Source: an uncultured Steroidobacteraceae bacterium
GTDB taxonomy: Bacteria > Pseudomonadota > Gammaproteobacteria > Steroidobacterales > Steroidobacteraceae
Assembly: GCA_955652625.1 (NCBI GenBank)
Contig: CATPBM010000296.1
Coordinates: 1-5,239, forward strand
DNA length: 5,239 nucleotides
Direction of reading: 5' to 3'
How positions within the stretch are numbered: position 1 is the first letter of the stretch; the number at the start of each line of letters is the position of its first letter. The notes beneath the pieces were generated by a model. It ran no database searches. It had not been told where the DNA came from and saw nothing but the letters and a program-made list of their open reading frames with translations. Of the stretch, positions 1 to 5,239 are shown one piece after another. The translations under genes and the position numbers were made by a program.

Positions 1-315
1 CAGTTGCTCGAGACGCGCGCCGAGGGGGCGTTGATCCTGCAGGCGGTGCCCACCACGGCGGGCCGCAGCCGCATCCGGCGCTTCGATTTCTGGGCCACGG
101 GCCGCGCGGCTGCACGTGCGGGGCGCGCGGCACGCGACCCCCGGCGGCGCCAGGCCGACCCCGGGCTCAAGGAGCAGATCGAACTGGCGGAATCGACGCA
201 GGCCGGGCTCGTGGGCGCAGCCGAGGAAGCGGCCGACGCCGGACCCGTGGCGCCCGCGCTGGCGAAGTTCCGCGAACGCGTGGCCGCGTTGCTGCACGCC
301 CTGCCGGGCAGGTGA
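1..315 (+). CDS. Rieske-type oxygenase alpha subunit, C-terminal fragment (5' end outside window)
   Basis: This frame is open from the first base to TGA at 313-315 and gives 104 residues; the start lies upstream of the window. The fragment resembles the end of the catalytic domain of Rieske non-heme iron oxygenases. A beta-strand-like stretch with a Pro (residues 10-28) is followed, after an Arg/Ala-rich linker (about 35-53), by a helix of the form K-E-x-x-x-L-x-x-x-x-Q-x-G-L (57-70). A GPV segment and a terminal helix rich in F/L/R come next. The same elements occur in the same order at the end of the complete Rieske oxygenase at 327-1490, which supports the family call. The Rieske cluster motif and His ligands would lie upstream and cannot be checked. 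One oddity: where the neighbour has the presumed iron-ligand Asp, this protein has Gln59 (codon 175-177). The family is inferred from a short, divergent piece, so the exact function is unknown. Confidence 0.6.
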   Translation, partial: QLLETRAEGALILQAVPTTAGRSRIRRFDFWATGRAAARAGRAARDPRRRQADPGLKEQIELAESTQAGLVGAAEEAADAGPVAPALAKFRERVAALLHALPGR

Positions 316-326
316 CAGCGGGCTGC

Positions 327-1490
327 TTAGGCAAAGCGCGCGGGCGGGCTCGGCTCACGCACTTCGGGGATGCGCTCGCGCAGCAGGTCGTGAAACTCCA
401 GCATGCAGTTCTCGAGCCGCGACAGGGGCCCTGGCTCGTAGCTGGCGGACGCCAGACCCTGCTGCACGCGGCGACACAGGAATTCGTCCTCGCGCTGCAC
501 CTGGCGGTTGATGCGCGCCGATAAGTAGCGAACGATGCGCATTTCGCGCCGCTCGTCCGGATGCGCGAACGAGCCTCCGCGGATCGTGCACTTGCCCGGA
601 CCGCGCGGCAGCACCTGGAAGAAGTCCATCTGATCTGGGAACACGTCGATGCCTAAGTTGGGGAGCATGCTGTAGAAGCTCCAGCGCCTGCGGTGGGGCT
701 CCGGGAGATCCGTGGCCACCTCCCCGACGAGCTTCTGATACATACGCTCGCTCCAGCGAGGCGAGGGACGCTCACGCAGCCAGCTGATGCCGCGCGCCAC
801 TCCGGGAAGATTCAGCTGGTCCTCGTAGTCGGGCGTGAACATGCGGTTGAGTCCGGGGTGCCCGATGGGCACGTGGTACGACTCCAGGTAGTTGTCCATG
901 GCGATCTTCCAGTCGCAGTCCCAGTGCTCGATGTACATGCTGCCGAGCGGCTGCATGTCCTCGAAGCGATGGGGCGCGAACTCGGCGGCGACGCCCGCCA
1001 GGCTCTCCTGCAGCGGCGGCGGATTGCCCGCGACACACACGAACACAAAACCAAACAGCACCTGTGAGCGCACCGGCTTCAATCCCAGCTGCGTGCGGTC
1101 GAGGGGTGGAAAAGTCTCGCGCGCAGTCATGCCGAGCAGCTCCCCGCTCAGGCGATAGGACCAGCCGTGATACGGGCAGGCGATGGCGCCCGGGCAGTTG
1201 CCCGCGCCCTCGAGAATGCGTGCCCCGCGGTGACGGCATACGTTGTGAAATGCCCGGATGTCGCCCTGCGAAGTGCGCACCGCGACGGCGCTGTCGGCGC
1301 CGAGGTCGAGCGTGACGAAATCCCCCGAGCGGGCGAGGGAGCTGACGTGGCACACGATCTGCCAGCTGGGCTTGAGCAGGCGCTCGTATTCGAGCCGTGT
1401 CATCTCCGGATGGTTGTACACCCAGGCCGGGAGCGCGCGTGCGATGGGGCTGGCAGCGGGTTCGACGGGGCGCAGGGCGGTCGAATTCAT
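327..1490 (-). CDS. Rieske non-heme iron oxygenase, alpha subunit (aromatic-ring-hydroxylating / quaternary-amine oxygenase-like)
   Basis: This 387-residue protein is of normal length for the alpha subunit of a Rieske oxygenase, which uses O2 and electrons from a separate reductase to hydroxylate or dealkylate a substrate in the cytoplasm. The Rieske [2Fe-2S] motif is complete and canonical: C85-x-H87, 17 residues, C105-x2-H108. The mononuclear iron site follows, with N200, E203, H206 and H211 in the family's N-x-x-E-x-Y-H-x4-H pattern, and D335 in a QRED...QxGL helix is the likely third ligand. E203, three residues before the first His, occupies the inter-subunit electron bridge. This is Asp in naphthalene dioxygenase and Glu in carnitine oxygenase CntA, so a CntA/GbcA-like subgroup is plausible, though the substrate is unknown. 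The start at 1490 is chosen because CTCC at 1498-1501 reads GGAG on the minus strand, 7 bases upstream. The reading frame continues to an ATG at 1544, but that would translate the promoter region. It is transcribed divergently from the aminotransferase operon. No reductase gene is visible. Confidence 0.93.
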   Translation of the reverse strand: MNSTALRPVEPAASPIARALPAWVYNHPEMTRLEYERLLKPSWQIVCHVSSLARSGDFVTLDLGADSAVAVRTSQGDIRAFHNVCRHRGARILEGAGNCPGAIACPYHGWSYRLSGELLGMTARETFPPLDRTQLGLKPVRSQVLFGFVFVCVAGNPPPLQESLAGVAAEFAPHRFEDMQPLGSMYIEHWDCDWKIAMDNYLESYHVPIGHPGLNRMFTPDYEDQLNLPGVARGISWLRERPSPRWSERMYQKLVGEVATDLPEPHRRRWSFYSMLPNLGIDVFPDQMDFFQVLPRGPGKCTIRGGSFAHPDERREMRIVRYLSARINRQVQREDEFLCRRVQQGLASASYEPGPLSRLENCMLEFHDLLRERIPEVREPSPPARFA

Positions 1491-1497
1491 GGGCGCG

Positions 1498-1501
1498 CTC
1501 C
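1498..1501 (-). promoter_or_regulatory. Ribosome binding site of the Rieske oxygenase gene
   Basis: On the minus strand this reads GGAG, 7 bases before the ATG whose first base is 1490. It decides the start in favour of 1490 over the in-frame ATG at 1544. Confidence 0.65.
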
Positions 1502-1503
1502 GG

Positions 1504-1534
1504 TTCAAAAGTAGAAAATATACAGCCGTATAAT
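1504..1534 (+). promoter_or_regulatory. Candidate sigma70-type promoter for the aminotransferase-flavoprotein operon
   Basis: A perfect TATAAT lies at 1529-1534, conspicuous in this GC-rich sequence. TTCAAA at 1504-1509 is a possible -35 (four of six consensus matches), with a rather long 19-base spacer. Transcription would start near 1541, giving a leader of roughly 90 bases. The 16-bp palindrome at 1549-1564 would then sit immediately downstream of the start point, a typical place for a repressor. This promoter overlaps the candidate minus-strand promoter, so the two divergent transcripts could compete for polymerase. Confidence 0.45.
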
Positions 1535-1544
1535 TGTACCCCAA
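1517..1544 (-). promoter_or_regulatory. Candidate sigma70-type promoter for the Rieske oxygenase gene
   Basis: On the minus strand a TTGGGG -35 (1539-1544) and a TATATT -10 (1517-1522) are separated by 16 bases. This would place transcription start near 1509 and give a leader of about 20 bases that still contains the GGAG site. The -35 matches the TTGACA consensus at only half its positions, so the promoter may be activator-dependent. An alternative -10 is TACAAT on the minus strand at 1533-1538. The AT-rich context supports a promoter here; the exact hexamers are inference. Confidence 0.4.
1519..1532. repeat. Short inverted repeat TATAC-N4-GTATA in the divergent promoter
   Basis: Five-base arms TATAC (1519-1523) and GTATA (1528-1532) flank AGCC. 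The right arm overlaps the TATAAT -10 on the plus strand and the left arm overlaps the candidate -10 on the minus strand. A protein bound here would affect both genes. The arms are short and AT-rich, so chance is possible. Confidence 0.3.
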
Positions 1545-1548
1545 AAAA

Positions 1549-1564
1549 CTATATGATCATATAG
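1549..1564. promoter_or_regulatory. Perfect 16-bp palindrome, probable operator
   Basis: CTATATGATCATATAG is a perfect inverted repeat with no spacer, centred on GATC, and the symmetry ends abruptly on both sides. It lies inside the AT-rich island between the divergent genes, just downstream of the candidate plus-strand start point and just upstream of the candidate minus-strand -35. Dimeric regulators with helix-turn-helix domains (GntR, TetR, MarR and similar families) bind such sites. Which family binds here cannot be told from the site, and no regulator gene lies in the window. The central GATC would also be a Dam methylation site if the host has Dam. It is not a likely terminator: the stem is A/T-only apart from the end pairs and centre, and there is no loop. 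Confidence 0.6.
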
Positions 1565-1632
1565 ACGAGCGCTCCGGCGGGTGGTAGCGTCGCGGCTCGG
1601 CCTTGAAATCTCAGTACTAAGCGAGCGCAGCC

Positions 1633-2982
1633 ATGGCCAGAACCCTCACCCGAAGTCACGAGCACTACCGTCGGGCCCTCAAGCGCCTGCCGCTGGGCGT
1701 CGCCTCCAACTTTCGCTTCTGGGGCGAGGACCGCACCATCTACGTGAAGGAAGGGCGGGGGGCGCGGGTCACCGACCTCGACGATAACGTCTATGTCGAC
1801 TACCGCATGGGCTACGGGCCGGCGATTCTCGGTTACGCGGACCCACGCGTCGATGCCGCGGCACGGGAAGGCATGGAAGTCGGCGGCGTATTCGCGCTCT
1901 CGACCGAGCGCGAATACAAGGTCGCCGAGCGCATCGCGCAGATGGTGCCCGCGGCGGAGCTGGTGCGTTTCTCCAATTCCGGCACCGAGGCGGTGATGGC
2001 CGCGCTGCGCCTGGCGCGCGCCTACACGCGTAAGGACAACTACGTCATCCTCGAGGGCAGCTATCACGGGCTCTTCGATGCGGCCATGTGGTACACGCCC
2101 ATGGAGAAATGGTCGCAGGTCGGCGACCCGGTCGTGGTGCCCTACAGTGAGGGCGTACCGCTGGCGACCCGCGCCTTTGCGCACTTCGTGCAGGCGAATG
2201 ACGCCAACCAGCTGGAGGACGTTCTCAAGCGCCACGGGCACTCCATCGCCTGCCTGCTGATCGAGCCGATCATGGGCAACTGCTTAGGCATCGCCGCCGA
2301 ACCTGCCTACGTGCGTGCGGCGCGCGAGCTGTGCGACCGCTACGGGGTCGTGATGATCATCGATGAGGTGAAAACCGGCTTTCGGGTGGCGCGCGGGGGC
2401 GTGCAGGAGCTCTACGGCGTGCGCGCGGACCTGTGCACCTTCGCCAAGGCGATCGCCAACGGCTACCCGATCTCGGTGCTCGCCGGGCGCGAGGACATCA
2501 TGCGCAAGCTCGGCAAGGGCGTGGCCCACGGCGGCACCTACACCGCTCATCCGGTATCGCTCGCAGCTGCGGAGAAGACCCTGGAGATTCTCGCCGAGAC
2601 CGACGCGCTCGAGCGCCTGGCGGCTTACGGCACGCGCCTGCGCAGCGGCAAGAGCGCGATTCTCAAGGCGCGCGGCATTGCGCACAGCTTCGTCGGGCAC
2701 CCGTCCATGAGCGGGCTGTATTTTGCGCACGACCCCCCGCGGACCTATCGCGATTGGAAGGGCAGCGATTACACTTTCTACGATGCGGTTGCCAGGGTGC
2801 TGCACGATGAATGCATACTGTGCGAGCCGGACTCGCGCGAGCCCTGGTTCATGTCCGCCGCGCACGATGATTCGTGTCTGAAGGATACGCTCACGGCATT
2901 TGAGGTGGCAATCGATCGCACGCTCGCTTCGCTTCCGAACACGCGCCGGGTGTCCACCTGGAGCCCGGCCGCCGGAGCTTAG
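1633..2982 (+). CDS. Class-III PLP-dependent aminotransferase (glutamate-1-semialdehyde aminomutase-like)
   Basis: This is a complete 449-residue fold-type I PLP enzyme of aminotransferase class III, cytosolic by its lack of signal or membrane segments. Visible family motifs are the phosphate-binding SGT at 116-118, YHG at 144-146 (aromatic stacking on the cofactor), IIDEVKTGFR with D244 contacting the pyridine nitrogen, the Schiff-base lysine K272 in FAKAIANGYP, GGTY at 300-303, and a C-terminal SAAH segment (408-411). All are intact, so it should be active. The overall architecture is that of the glutamate-1-semialdehyde aminomutase branch, but the catalytic loop is KAIANGYPIS rather than the Gly-rich KVIGGG-type loop of true HemL, and no haem genes are nearby. 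A transaminase or aminomutase on another substrate is more likely. The start is secure: an in-frame TAA at 1618-1620 excludes longer forms. The upstream Shine-Dalgarno match is weak (GCGAG at 1621-1625). It is the first gene of an apparent three-gene operon. Confidence 0.92.
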   Translation: MARTLTRSHEHYRRALKRLPLGVASNFRFWGEDRTIYVKEGRGARVTDLDDNVYVDYRMGYGPAILGYADPRVDAAAREGMEVGGVFALSTEREYKVAERIAQMVPAAELVRFSNSGTEAVMAALRLARAYTRKDNYVILEGSYHGLFDAAMWYTPMEKWSQVGDPVVVPYSEGVPLATRAFAHFVQANDANQLEDVLKRHGHSIACLLIEPIMGNCLGIAAEPAYVRAARELCDRYGVVMIIDEVKTGFRVARGGVQELYGVRADLCTFAKAIANGYPISVLAGREDIMRKLGKGVAHGGTYTAHPVSLAAAEKTLEILAETDALERLAAYGTRLRSGKSAILKARGIAHSFVGHPSMSGLYFAHDPPRTYRDWKGSDYTFYDAVARVLHDECILCEPDSREPWFMSAAHDDSCLKDTLTAFEVAIDRTLASLPNTRRVSTWSPAAGA

Positions 2983-2986
2983 GGAG
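2974..2986 (+). promoter_or_regulatory. Ribosome binding site(s) before the first FAD oxidoreductase
   Basis: AGGGAG at 2981-2986 overlaps the aminotransferase stop codon and ends only two bases before the ATG at 2989, an unusually short spacing. A second GGAG at 2974-2977 lies 11 bases upstream, on the long side. Either could serve. With only six bases between the genes, translational coupling to the aminotransferase is likely. Confidence 0.45.
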
Positions 2987-2988
2987 TC

Positions 2989-4593
2989 ATGAGTACGCGC
3001 CCTGCGAACCGCTATGACGCCGTCGTCGTGGGCGCCGGCCACAACGGGCTCGTGAACGCCTGTTACCTCGCGCGTGCGGGACTCAACGTGCTCGTGCTCG
3101 AGCGCAACGCCTACATCGGCGGGGCGGCGGTCAGCCGCAGGCTCTACGACGGCTTCACCTACTCGAACTGCTCGTACGTTTGCAGCCTGCTGCGCACCGA
3201 GATCATCCGCGCGCTCGATCTGCCCGCACATGGACTGCAGATCATCCCCTACCAGGGTGGCTGCACCATGATGCGCAACGGCGAGCATCTGGCGATCTAC
3301 GACAACCACGACGCGCTGCGCCGTGAGATCGCTCGGCACTCGCGCCACGATGCGGAAGCCTACGACCGCTACGTACGCGACATGCTGCGCCATTGCCGCT
3401 TCATCAAGCCGCTGCTGCTGCGCGAGCCGCCGGACCCGACGTCCTTCAAGCCGCGCGACATCCGCGAGCTGCTGTTCCTCGGCCGGCATTTCCACAAGCT
3501 CGGCGAGGCGCGCATGTCCGACACGCTGCGCTTCTTCACCATGAGCTGCGCGGACATGCTCGAGGAGTATTTCGAGAGCGAAATCGTCAAGGCGCACCTG
3601 GCGGGCAGCTCGATCATCGGCACCGCGCTCGGACCGCGCTCACCGGGTTCCGCCTACGTGCTGCTGCACCATTACATGGGCAGCATCGACGGCGCGGTGG
3701 GCGCCTGGGGCTTCGCCCGCGGCGGCATGGGAGCGATCACGCAGGCGCTCGCGGCCTCGCTGCAGGCGAGCGGGGGCACGGTGCGCGCGAGCGCGCCCGT
3801 GCAGCAGGTCCTGGTGCGCAGCGGGCGCGCCACCGGAGTCGTGCTCGCGGACGGGGAGGAGATCACAGCTCCGGTCGTGGTATCGAATCTCGACGTGCGC
3901 CGCACTTTCCTCGAGACGGTCGCGCCGCAGCACCTGCCGCCGCAATTCCTCGAGCAGGTGCGCAGGTTCAAGATCCGCGGCTCCTCAGGCAAGCTCAACA
4001 TCGCACTCGATGGTCTGCCGCACTTTCCATCGATCCCACAGGACTCCCCGTGCACGCGCGGCGACATGCACGTGACCGACACGCTGCAGATGGTCGAGCG
4101 CGCCTACGATGACTGGAAGGAGGGCCGCTGGTCGAGCGCGCCCTACTTCGACATGCTGATCCCGACGCAGATCGATCCCACCATGGCTCCGGATGGCAAG
4201 CACTACATGTCCGTATTCGTGCAGTACTGTCCCTACAAGCTGGCCGACGGGGAGTGGACTGCCGAGAAGCGCCAGGCCTTCGGTGCCACGGTCATCGACG
4301 CAATCGCGCGCCACAGCCCCAACTTCAAGGATCTGATACTGCATGCGGAGGTTCGCACGCCACGCGATATCGAGAACGAAGTGGGCCTGACCGAGGGGAA
4401 TATCTTCCAGGGCGAGCTGACTTTCGATCAGCTGCTGTTCAATCGGCCGCTTCCGGGCTACGCGCAATACCGTGCTCCGGTGCGCGGCATGTACATGTGC
4501 GGTTCCAGTACGCACCCCGGCGGGGGTGTCATGGGCGCTCCCGGAGCCAACGCGGCAAACGCGATCCTGCGTGATCTGGGGCGCGTGCAATGA
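2989..4593 (+). CDS. PYROXD2/phytoene-desaturase-like FAD-dependent oxidoreductase (first of a pair)
   Basis: This is a complete 534-residue flavoprotein. The N-terminus carries a Rossmann dinucleotide-binding fold: YDAVVVGAGHNG with the Gly motif at 15-20, and E38 at the end of the second strand to hold the adenosine ribose. The GGAAVSR segment (44-50) is typical of the amine-oxidase/CrtI superfamily. The C-terminal FAD signature is also present: G505-SSTHPGGGVMGAPG, which is strongly characteristic of PYROXD2-like proteins. Length fits that family. It likely oxidises a substrate C-C or C-N bond using FAD; the true substrate is unknown, and members annotated as phytoene dehydrogenase often have nothing to do with carotenoids. 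No carotenoid genes are present here. It starts six bases after the aminotransferase, in the same frame, and its stop overlaps the start of a paralogue (ATGA at 4590-4593). Co-expression with both neighbours is therefore expected. Confidence 0.92.
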   Translation: MSTRPANRYDAVVVGAGHNGLVNACYLARAGLNVLVLERNAYIGGAAVSRRLYDGFTYSNCSYVCSLLRTEIIRALDLPAHGLQIIPYQGGCTMMRNGEHLAIYDNHDALRREIARHSRHDAEAYDRYVRDMLRHCRFIKPLLLREPPDPTSFKPRDIRELLFLGRHFHKLGEARMSDTLRFFTMSCADMLEEYFESEIVKAHLAGSSIIGTALGPRSPGSAYVLLHHYMGSIDGAVGAWGFARGGMGAITQALAASLQASGGTVRASAPVQQVLVRSGRATGVVLADGEEITAPVVVSNLDVRRTFLETVAPQHLPPQFLEQVRRFKIRGSSGKLNIALDGLPHFPSIPQDSPCTRGDMHVTDTLQMVERAYDDWKEGRWSSAPYFDMLIPTQIDPTMAPDGKHYMSVFVQYCPYKLADGEWTAEKRQAFGATVIDAIARHSPNFKDLILHAEVRTPRDIENEVGLTEGNIFQGELTFDQLLFNRPLPGYAQYRAPVRGMYMCGSSTHPGGGVMGAPGANAANAILRDLGRVQ

Positions 4594-5239
4594 GCCAACC
4601 GGCGCACGCGCAGTACGACAGCATCGTCGTGGGTGGGGGCCACAATGGGCTTGTCTGCGCGGCTTACCTTGCCCGCGGCGGCCGCTCGGTGCTGGTGCTC
4701 GAGGCGGCCGAGCGTGTGGGCGGAGCGGCCGTCACGCGCGAATTCGCACCAGGCTTCAGGGTCTCCGCGTGCGCGCACCTGTTGCACCTGATGCCGCCGG
4801 CGCTGATGCGGGATCTGGGCCTGCAGAGTCACGGATTGCGGCTCGCCGGCGAACGTCTGCCGACGGTGGCGTTGTCGCCGGACACCCGTCATCTGGTCTT
4901 CGGAGCCGGCGGTGTCAGCGGCCTGACGGAACGCAGCAGCGCGGAGGCGGGCGCGTATGCGGACTGGCAGGCGCTGCTCGGGCGGTTCGCCGGCGCGTTG
5001 CACCCGGTGCTCGCTGAAGCGCCGCCGCGCCTTGGTAGCAACGCCTGGCGCGACCGCGCCTCACTCCTGGGTCTGGGCTGGCGCATCCGCCGCCTTGGGC
5101 GGCGCGATATGCGCGAGCTGCTGCGCATCGGCGGCATGTGCGTGCACGATCTGCTCGAGGATCGCTTCAGCGTCGACCTCCTCAAGGGTGCGCTGGCGCT
5201 TGATGCGGTGCTCGGGACGAACTACGGTCCGCGCTCCCC
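4590..5239 (+). CDS. Second PYROXD2-like FAD-dependent oxidoreductase, N-terminal part (3' end outside window)
   Basis: The ATG at 4590 overlaps the preceding TGA in an ATGA arrangement, and the frame stays open to the window end, giving 216 complete codons plus a partial one. The N-terminus has the FAD-binding Rossmann motif VVGGGHNG (13-20), E38 for the ribose and GGAAVTR (44-50). It aligns without gaps to the upstream oxidoreductase through residue 83, with about 41 identical positions by eye, then diverges. The two are clear paralogues, each with its own FAD site. Roughly 320 more residues, including the C-terminal FAD signature, would be expected beyond the window. GGGG at 4578-4581 is a weak ribosome site, so expression probably depends on translational coupling. 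It may work as a partner subunit of the first enzyme or catalyse a consecutive oxidation; the sequence does not decide between these. Confidence 0.88.
   Translation, partial: MSQPAHAQYDSIVVGGGHNGLVCAAYLARGGRSVLVLEAAERVGGAAVTREFAPGFRVSACAHLLHLMPPALMRDLGLQSHGLRLAGERLPTVALSPDTRHLVFGAGGVSGLTERSSAEAGAYADWQALLGRFAGALHPVLAEAPPRLGSNAWRDRASLLGLGWRIRRLGRRDMRELLRIGGMCVHDLLEDRFSVDLLKGALALDAVLGTNYGPRS

Noticed and set aside
116..511. Plus-strand open frame of 131 codons crossing the convergent junction
   Set aside because: It reads through the ends of two better-supported genes in another frame and is an Arg/Ala/Pro-rich shadow without motifs.
1491..1544. N-terminal extension of the Rieske oxygenase to the ATG at 1544
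   Set aside because: It would translate the AT-rich promoter region, adds a non-family 18-residue stretch, and the ATG at 1490 has a well-placed GGAG.
1549..1564. Palindrome as a transcription terminator or CRISPR/IS end
   Set aside because: The stem is nearly all A/T with no loop, it lies at the start of the genes rather than after them, and there is no array, transposase or target duplication.
1549..2241. Minus-strand open frame of 230 codons
   Set aside because: Antisense shadow of the aminotransferase; its start region would cover the palindrome and promoter, and no family motif is visible.
2284..3597. Long minus-strand open frame of 437 codons across the aminotransferase and first oxidoreductase
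   Set aside because: It lies antisense to two genes with clear catalytic motifs, spans their junction, and its translation is a low-complexity Arg/Ala/His/Val mix with no recognisable domain. Such frames arise from third-position GC bias.
2989..4593. Carotenoid phytoene desaturase (CrtI) assignment for the flavoprotein
   Set aside because: The shared fold would prompt it, but the C-terminal STHPGGGVMGAPG signature is of the PYROXD2-like type and no carotenoid genes are nearby.
4458..5003. Open frames of 181 codons on both strands over the junction of the two oxidoreductases
   Set aside because: Both are Arg/Ala-rich shadows. The frame starting at 4590 carries the FAD-binding motif and aligns to its paralogue, so it is the real gene.

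Overview
The window is a GC-rich bacterial segment with strong third-position GC bias and tightly packed genes. Shine-Dalgarno-type sites and a four-base start/stop overlap also point to a bacterium. A high-GC Pseudomonadota or similar environmental bacterium is likely, but nothing here fixes the taxon. I see no mobile element, RNA gene, CRISPR array or integration scar.

Layout. Positions 1-315 (+) hold the C-terminal end of a gene that looks like the catalytic domain of a Rieske non-heme iron oxygenase. It converges, with an 11-base gap, on a complete Rieske oxygenase alpha subunit at 327-1490 (-). Next comes a 142-base, strikingly AT-rich divergent intergenic region (1491-1632). It carries a perfect 16-bp palindrome, a consensus TATAAT and smaller inverted repeats. 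To its right, three genes run on the + strand as an apparent operon: a class-III PLP aminotransferase (1633-2982), a PYROXD2/phytoene-desaturase-like FAD oxidoreductase (2989-4593), and a second, paralogous FAD oxidoreductase that starts inside the stop codon of the first (4590) and runs off the window end.

How the genes may work together. The set is two Rieske oxygenases, one fold-type I PLP aminotransferase and two GMC-unrelated, CrtI/PYROXD2-like flavoproteins around a shared divergent promoter/operator. This looks like a small-molecule pathway, probably catabolic or tailoring, acting on an amine- or amino-acid-containing substrate: oxygenation or N/O-dealkylation by the Rieske enzymes, amino-group transfer by the PLP enzyme, and dehydrogenation by the flavoproteins. 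The substrate cannot be read from the sequence. No Rieske reductase/ferredoxin, transporter or regulator lies in the window. I do not recognise the combination as a named, characterised pathway, so it is the best candidate here for an undescribed system.
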